From Streptacidiphilus sp041262525 (GTDB lineage: Bacteria; Actinomycetota; Actinomycetes; Streptomycetales; Streptomycetaceae), in assembly GCF_041262525.1 (NCBI RefSeq), contig NZ_JBGCCK010000006.1:1-64000 (forward strand): 64,000 nucleotides of DNA, in the 5' to 3' direction. The notes under the pieces are model-generated. The model saw only the letters and a list, made by a program, of their open reading frames with translations, was not told the origin of the DNA and ran no database searches. This document shows, in pieces, positions 59,597 through 64,000 of the stretch; position 1 is the first letter of the stretch; every line of letters begins with the position of its first letter. Both the position numbers and the translations under genes were made by a program.

Positions 59597-62500
59597 GTGC
59601 GGGGCAACGACGGCTACGAGGTTGACGATCACCTCGCCAAATTCGAGGCCGAGATGGATCGGACTCGCAAGGAGCGCGAGAAGGCCGTCACACATGCCGA
59701 GGACCTCGCCTACCAGGTCGAGGTCCTCCGAGCCAAGCTGCACGAATCGCGTCGGCAGCTGGCGCAGCCGCGCGCTTTCGACTCCGTGGCCGGCCAGGCC
59801 GAGCAGATCCTGCGCAACGCCGAGGCCCAGGCCGAGCAGCTGCGCCAGGAGGCCGAGCGCACCCGGATGGAGGCGCAGAACGCCACCGCCCGGCTGATGC
59901 AGGAGGCGGCCGACCGCAGCGCCCGGATGCAGGCCGAATGGCAGGCCGAGGCCGAGGCGCGCCGCCGCCATCTGGAGAACGAGCTCGCCGAGCTGCGCCG
60001 CAGCGCCGAGATGCGGGTCAACGAGAACGTCAACTGGGCCGAGCAGACCCGCGCCGGCACCGAGGCGCAGGCGCGCCAGGTGCTGGACCAGGCCCGCGCC
60101 GAGGCCGAGCAGATGCTGGCCGGCGCCCGCGCCGAGGCCATGGCCGTCTCCGAGTCCGCGACCTCGCAGGTCGCCGCCGACGTCGAGTCCACCCGCGCCG
60201 AGGCCGACTCGGTACTGAAGCGTGCCCGCACCGAGGCCGAGCGGCTGCTGAACGCCGCCGCCGCCCAGGCCCAGGACGCCACCGAGCGCGCCGAGCGCGT
60301 CCGGCTGGACGCCACGAGCGAGGCCGACGAACAGCTGACCGCCGCCCAGGCGGAGATCCACCGACTGCGCGGCGAGGCCGAGGGCCTGCGCGCGGAGGCG
60401 GAGCAGCTGCGGGTCGAGGCCGAGCAGCGCCTCGCCAGCGCCGAGGCCACCGGCGAGCAGCGGGCCACTACCGCCAAGGCCGAGGTCGCCCGCATGGTCG
60501 CCGCCGCGACCAAGGAGGCCGACGAGCTCAAGGCCGAGGCCCAGCGGCTGCTGGAGGAGGCCCGCGAGGAGATCGAGCGGCTCCGCTCCGAGGCGCTGGA
60601 GTCCGCCCGCACCGAGGGCGCCGCCACCGCGACCGTTCACCTGGCCAAGGCCGCGCGAACCGCCGAGGAGGTCGTCAGCCGCGCCACCGCCGAGGCCGAC
60701 AGCGTGCGCGGCGCCGCCGCCGAGGAGGCCGAGCGCGTCCGCGCCGAGGCCAGGGCCGAGGTCACCCTGCTGCGCGAGCAGGCCAGGGCCGCCACCAACC
60801 AGGCCCAGGGCATGGCCCTGGACGAGATCGCCGCCCACCAGGACGCCGCCGCCCAGCTGCGCGCCGAGGCCGAGCAGCTGCGCGCGGACACCGCCGTCGA
60901 GTACGAGCGGATCCGCGGCGAGGCGCGCCGCCAGGCCATAGCGCAGATCGAGGAGTCCGCCCACACCGCCGAGGACCTGCTGGTCAAGGCCAAGGCCGAC
61001 GCCGACGAGCTGCGCGGCGGTGCCGCCGAGGAGGTCGCCGCCGCCAAGGCGCGCGCCGCCGAGGAGGCCCGCGAGGTCCAGACCCGCGCCGAGGCCGTAC
61101 TGGCCCGGGCCCGGGCCGAGGCCGAGCGGATCCGCGGCGAGGCCGAGGGCGTCCGCGACGCCGAGGCCGCCAAGGGCGTCGCTCGCGCCGACGAGGTGCG
61201 CGCCGCGGCCGTCGCCGCCGCCGAGGAGCAGCACCAGACCGCGATCAACGCCGCCGACGAACTGCGCGCGAACGCCGCCACCGAGGCCGAGCGGATCCAG
61301 GCCGAGGCGCGGCAGGAGCGCGACCAGATCCTGGCCGCCGCCGAGCAGTTCGCCGCCGAGCGCGCCGAGGAGGCCCGCGCCGCCGGTGAGCACGCCGTCG
61401 CCGACGCGCAGGCAGCGGCCGAGCTGCGCGAACGCACCGCCGTCGAGGTCGCGGAGGCCCGCGCCCAGGCCGAGTCCGAGCTGGCCCTGATGCGGGCCGA
61501 CCTGGACAGCGAGATCGAGCGCCTGCGCGGCGAAGCCCGTGAGGCCGCCGCTGTCGACATCGCCGAGGCGAAGGCCAGGCACGAGTCCGCCGAGGCGGAC
61601 GCCGAGCAGATCCGGGCCCAGGCCCGCGAGGCCGCCGCGGTGGACCTCGCCGAGGCGCAGGCCCAGCGCGAGGCGGCCGGTGCCGACGCCGAACGCATCC
61701 GCGCCGAGGCAGGCGAGCGCGCCGAGGTCGACCTGGCCGAGGCCAAGGCCGCCCGCGAGCGCGCCGAAGCGGCCATAGGGGACGCCGAGGCGGAGGCCGA
61801 GCGGGTCCGCGCCGCAGCCGCCGCGCAGGAGACCGAGCTGGCGGAGCGCCGCATCGTGCAGCTGGCCACGGCCCAGGCCGAGGCCGACGCGGTCCGCACC
61901 CAGGCGCGGGAGTCCGCCGAGCAGGCCGAGCAGGAACGGGCCCGGCAGGCGGGCGAGGACGCCGAGCAGCGCGAGACCCTGCTGGCCGCCGCCCAGGCCG
62001 AGGCGGAGCAACTGCGCGAGCAGGCCGCGCTTGCCGCCGAGCAGGCGGAGCAGGCCGCGGCCCAGCACGCCGAGGAGCTGGCGGCGCTGCGCGCGGAAGC
62101 CGAGCGGGAGCACGCCGAGAGCCGACAGACGGTGCTGGCCCAGGCGCACGCCGAGGCCGACCAGGTCCGCGCCGAGGCCCGCGAGGCCGCCGCGCAGGAT
62201 CTCGCGGAGGCCAAGAGCTCCCGCGAGGCGACCGCGCAGACCCTCATCGAGGCCCAGGCCGCCGCCGAGGAGACCCACGAGGCCGCCGAGGCCCAGGCCG
62301 ACGAGATCCGCGCCCAGGCCCGACGCGAGCAGGAGGAGGCCGCCGCCGAGCTGGCCAGGGTCCGCGCCGAGGCCGACGCGGCGATGGCCGCCGAGCACGA
62401 CGCGATGATCCAGCAGCGCACCCAGGCGGACGCCCGCGCCGCCGAGGTCGTCGCCCTCGCCGAGCAGTCCGCCGCCGAGCACGCGACCGACCTGGCCGCG

Positions 62501-64000
62501 CTGCGCGCGGAGACCGAGCGCGAGCTGGCCGACCGGCGCGATGCCGTGCTGGCCGAGGCGCACGCCGAGGCCGACCAGGTCCGCGCCGAGGCGCGGCAGG
62601 CCGCGTCGGTGGACCTGGACGACGCCAAGGCCTCGCGCGAGGCCGCCGCCAAGGCGCTGACCGAGACCGAGACCGCTGTCGCCGAACTGCGCGACGAAGC
62701 CACCAAGGTCCTGGCCGACGCCGAGCAGCAGGCCGCCGACGACCGAGAGGCACTCCACGCCGAGCTGACGCAGCTGCGCACCGAGGTCGACCTCGCCGCG
62801 GCCGAGACCCGCGACGCCGCCGAGCGCGAGGCCGGTCAGGTGCGCCAGCTGGCCACCACCGAGGCCGCCAGGGTCCGCGCCGAGGCCGCGTCCGACCGCG
62901 AGCGGGTCACCGCAGAGCTGGCCGCGCTGCGCGCGGAGGCTTCGGAGGCCTTCGCCGAGGAGCGGTCCAAGATCGAGGCCGAGCGTGCCGAGGGCGAGCG
63001 CGAGGCCGCCGCGAAGATCGCGGCCGCCGAGGACGAGGCGGCGGAGATCCGTCAGGGCGTGGCCGGCATGTACGAGGCGGCGGAGGCGCAGACCACGCAG
63101 CTGCGCGCCGACGCCGAGCGCGAGGCCGCGCAGATCCGCGAACTGGCCACCGCCGAGGCGGCCAGGGTCCGCGCCGACGCCGAGCAGACCCGCGAGCAGG
63201 CCGAACAGGACGCGCAGCGGCTGCGCGCCGAGGCCGAGGAGCTGCGCGCCCGCGCCGCCGAGGAGAGCACCCGCGCGCTGGCCGAGGCGCAGGAGCTGGC
63301 CGAGGCGGTCACCACCGACGCCGAGACCGCCGCGCTGGCCACCACGGCCGCCGCGGAGGAGCAGGCCGACGCGATGGTCTCGGCCGCCCGCAAGGAGGCC
63401 GAGCGGATCGCCGCCGAGGGCGCTGCTGAAGGCAGCACCCTGGTGGAGCAGGCCCGTCGGGACTCCGACCAGATCCTGGTCGAGGCCCGCGGCGACGCCG
63501 CGCAGATCCGCGAGCGCGCGGAGGAGCTGCGCGACCGCACCCACGCGGAGGTCGAGGCGCTGCACGAGCGGTCACGCAAGGAGTCCGCGGAGGCGCTGCG
63601 CGCTGCGGGCGAGCGCGTCGACAAGCTGATCTCGGACACCACCGAGCAGCTCGACGCCTCGAAGGCGGAGGCCGACCAGGCCCTCGCCGACGCGCAGGAG
63701 AAGGCCGCCGAGCTCCAGGCCGAGGCGTCCGCCGAGGCCAGCAAGGTGCGCATCGCCGCCGTCCGCAAGGCGGAGGCGCTGCTCAAGGAGGCGGAGGCGC
63801 GCAAGGCGGACTCCGACGAGGCGGCCGAGGCCGCCCGCATCGAGTCCGAGCAGCTGCGTGCGGCGGCGGCGACCGCGGCGGAGAAGACCCGTCAGGACGC
63901 CGTCGAGGCAGGCGAGTCGGAGCTGGCGCGGGCCAGGGCCGAAGCGGAGCAGACCATCGAGGAGGCGCGCGGCGAAGCCAAGCGGATCACCGACGAGGGC
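59597..64000 (+). CDS. scy: Scy-type giant coiled-coil polarity protein (partial)
   Basis: The frame opens with GTG at 59597 and stays open for 1468 codons to the window edge. The N-terminus reads GYEVDDHLAKFEAEMDRTRK, then YQVEVLRAKLHESRRQL, a short DivIVA-like start. All that follows is Ala/Glu/Arg/Gln-rich helix, dominated by (R/A)AEAE(Q/R)(L/I)R blocks, as in the 51-residue repeats described for Scy. Scy organises the hyphal tip with DivIVA and FilP. The S. coelicolor protein is about 1330 residues as I recall, so this one is already longer. The start codon is uncertain. Confidence 0.92.
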   Translation, partial: MRGNDGYEVDDHLAKFEAEMDRTRKEREKAVTHAEDLAYQVEVLRAKLHESRRQLAQPRAFDSVAGQAEQILRNAEAQAEQLRQEAERTRMEAQNATARLMQEAADRSARMQAEWQAEAEARRRHLENELAELRRSAEMRVNENVNWAEQTRAGTEAQARQVLDQARAEAEQMLAGARAEAMAVSESATSQVAADVESTRAEADSVLKRARTEAERLLNAAAAQAQDATERAERVRLDATSEADEQLTAAQAEIHRLRGEAEGLRAEAEQLRVEAEQRLASAEATGEQRATTAKAEVARMVAAATKEADELKAEAQRLLEEAREEIERLRSEALESARTEGAATATVHLAKAARTAEEVVSRATAEADSVRGAAAEEAERVRAEARAEVTLLREQARAATNQAQGMALDEIAAHQDAAAQLRAEAEQLRADTAVEYERIRGEARRQAIAQIEESAHTAEDLLVKAKADADELRGGAAEEVAAAKARAAEEAREVQTRAEAVLARARAEAERIRGEAEGVRDAEAAKGVARADEVRAAAVAAAEEQHQTAINAADELRANAATEAERIQAEARQERDQILAAAEQFAAERAEEARAAGEHAVADAQAAAELRERTAVEVAEARAQAESELALMRADLDSEIERLRGEAREAAAVDIAEAKARHESAEADAEQIRAQAREAAAVDLAEAQAQREAAGADAERIRAEAGERAEVDLAEAKAARERAEAAIGDAEAEAERVRAAAAAQETELAERRIVQLATAQAEADAVRTQARESAEQAEQERARQAGEDAEQRETLLAAAQAEAEQLREQAALAAEQAEQAAAQHAEELAALRAEAEREHAESRQTVLAQAHAEADQVRAEAREAAAQDLAEAKSSREATAQTLIEAQAAAEETHEAAEAQADEIRAQARREQEEAAAELARVRAEADAAMAAEHDAMIQQRTQADARAAEVVALAEQSAAEHATDLAALRAETERELADRRDAVLAEAHAEADQVRAEARQAASVDLDDAKASREAAAKALTETETAVAELRDEATKVLADAEQQAADDREALHAELTQLRTEVDLAAAETRDAAEREAGQVRQLATTEAARVRAEAASDRERVTAELAALRAEASEAFAEERSKIEAERAEGEREAAAKIAAAEDEAAEIRQGVAGMYEAAEAQTTQLRADAEREAAQIRELATAEAARVRADAEQTREQAEQDAQRLRAEAEELRARAAEESTRALAEAQELAEAVTTDAETAALATTAAAEEQADAMVSAARKEAERIAAEGAAEGSTLVEQARRDSDQILVEARGDAAQIRERAEELRDRTHAEVEALHERSRKESAEALRAAGERVDKLISDTTEQLDASKAEADQALADAQEKAAELQAEASAEASKVRIAAVRKAEALLKEAEARKADSDEAAEAARIESEQLRAAAATAAEKTRQDAVEAGESELARARAEAEQTIEEARGEAKRITDEG

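Noticed and set aside
59573..63565. A 1330-codon open frame on the minus strand opposite scy
   Set aside because: Its translation is only Gly, Leu, Arg and Ala runs. It is the mirror of the Ala/Glu-rich coiled coil in very GC-rich DNA, and lacks any motif or ribosome-binding site.

Overview
The window is high-GC actinomycete chromosome, almost certainly Streptomycetaceae (Streptomyces, Kitasatospora or Streptacidiphilus). The indications are strong third-position G/C bias, GTG starts and probably leaderless genes, a GlgE-pathway operon, isobutyryl-CoA mutase, DUF6230/DUF6114 envelope proteins, and the start of the polarity scaffold gene scy. From memory, the gene neighbourhood resembles the S. 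coelicolor core around SCO5397-SCO5444. No tRNA, rRNA or CRISPR array was found.

Layout. 1-3.3 kb is a worn accessory patch: gene remnants, two lipoproteins, a broken IstB-like transposition ATPase and a broken nuclease-like gene. 3.3-10.3 kb holds a short second Rho, a MazG-like protein, a DUF2236 protein, a HATPase switch protein, a crotonase and two tandem L,D-transpeptidases, all but MazG on the minus strand. 10.6-18.7 kb has glgX, a secreted-repeat lipoprotein divergent from an ECF sigma/anti-sigma pair, and a heterodimeric ABC exporter. 18.9-24.6 kb is minus strand: a Tat-exported nucleotidase, an epimerase and glgP. 25.3-34.4 kb is the plus-strand glgE-treS-mak-glgB run followed by an aroA-type gene. 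34.5-43.2 kb has an FMN-barrel protein, an APC permease, a conserved unknown and pta-ackA-pyk. 43.2-48.2 kb is a minus-strand envelope block: a Spherulin-4-like protein, a three-gene DUF6230/DUF6114 module and a CnoX-like thioredoxin. 48.5-56.4 kb is rich in small regulators (TetR, two MarR, ArsR) next to icmA, two DUF3817 proteins, a DUF2127 protein and a metallo-beta-lactamase-fold enzyme, plus a decayed DJ-1 gene. 56.4-59.3 kb is meaB, thiolase and methylmalonyl-CoA epimerase, followed by scy, which runs off the right end.

How the genes work together. glgX and glgP degrade glycogen. TreS, maltokinase, GlgE and GlgB build alpha-glucan from trehalose through maltose and maltose-1-phosphate. 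Pyk, Pta and AckA form the PEP-pyruvate and acetyl-CoA-acetate node. Crotonase, thiolase, IcmA, MeaB and the epimerase serve acyl-CoA metabolism and precursor supply.

Regulatory layer. The clearest non-coding signals are a pair of divergent ECF promoters with identical key elements and spacers, five copies of a roughly 101-bp terminal-inverted-repeat element in two orientations, a recurrent -10 box placed 7 nt before the start codon (predicted leaderless mRNAs), and palindromic candidate operators in front of several regulators and icmA.
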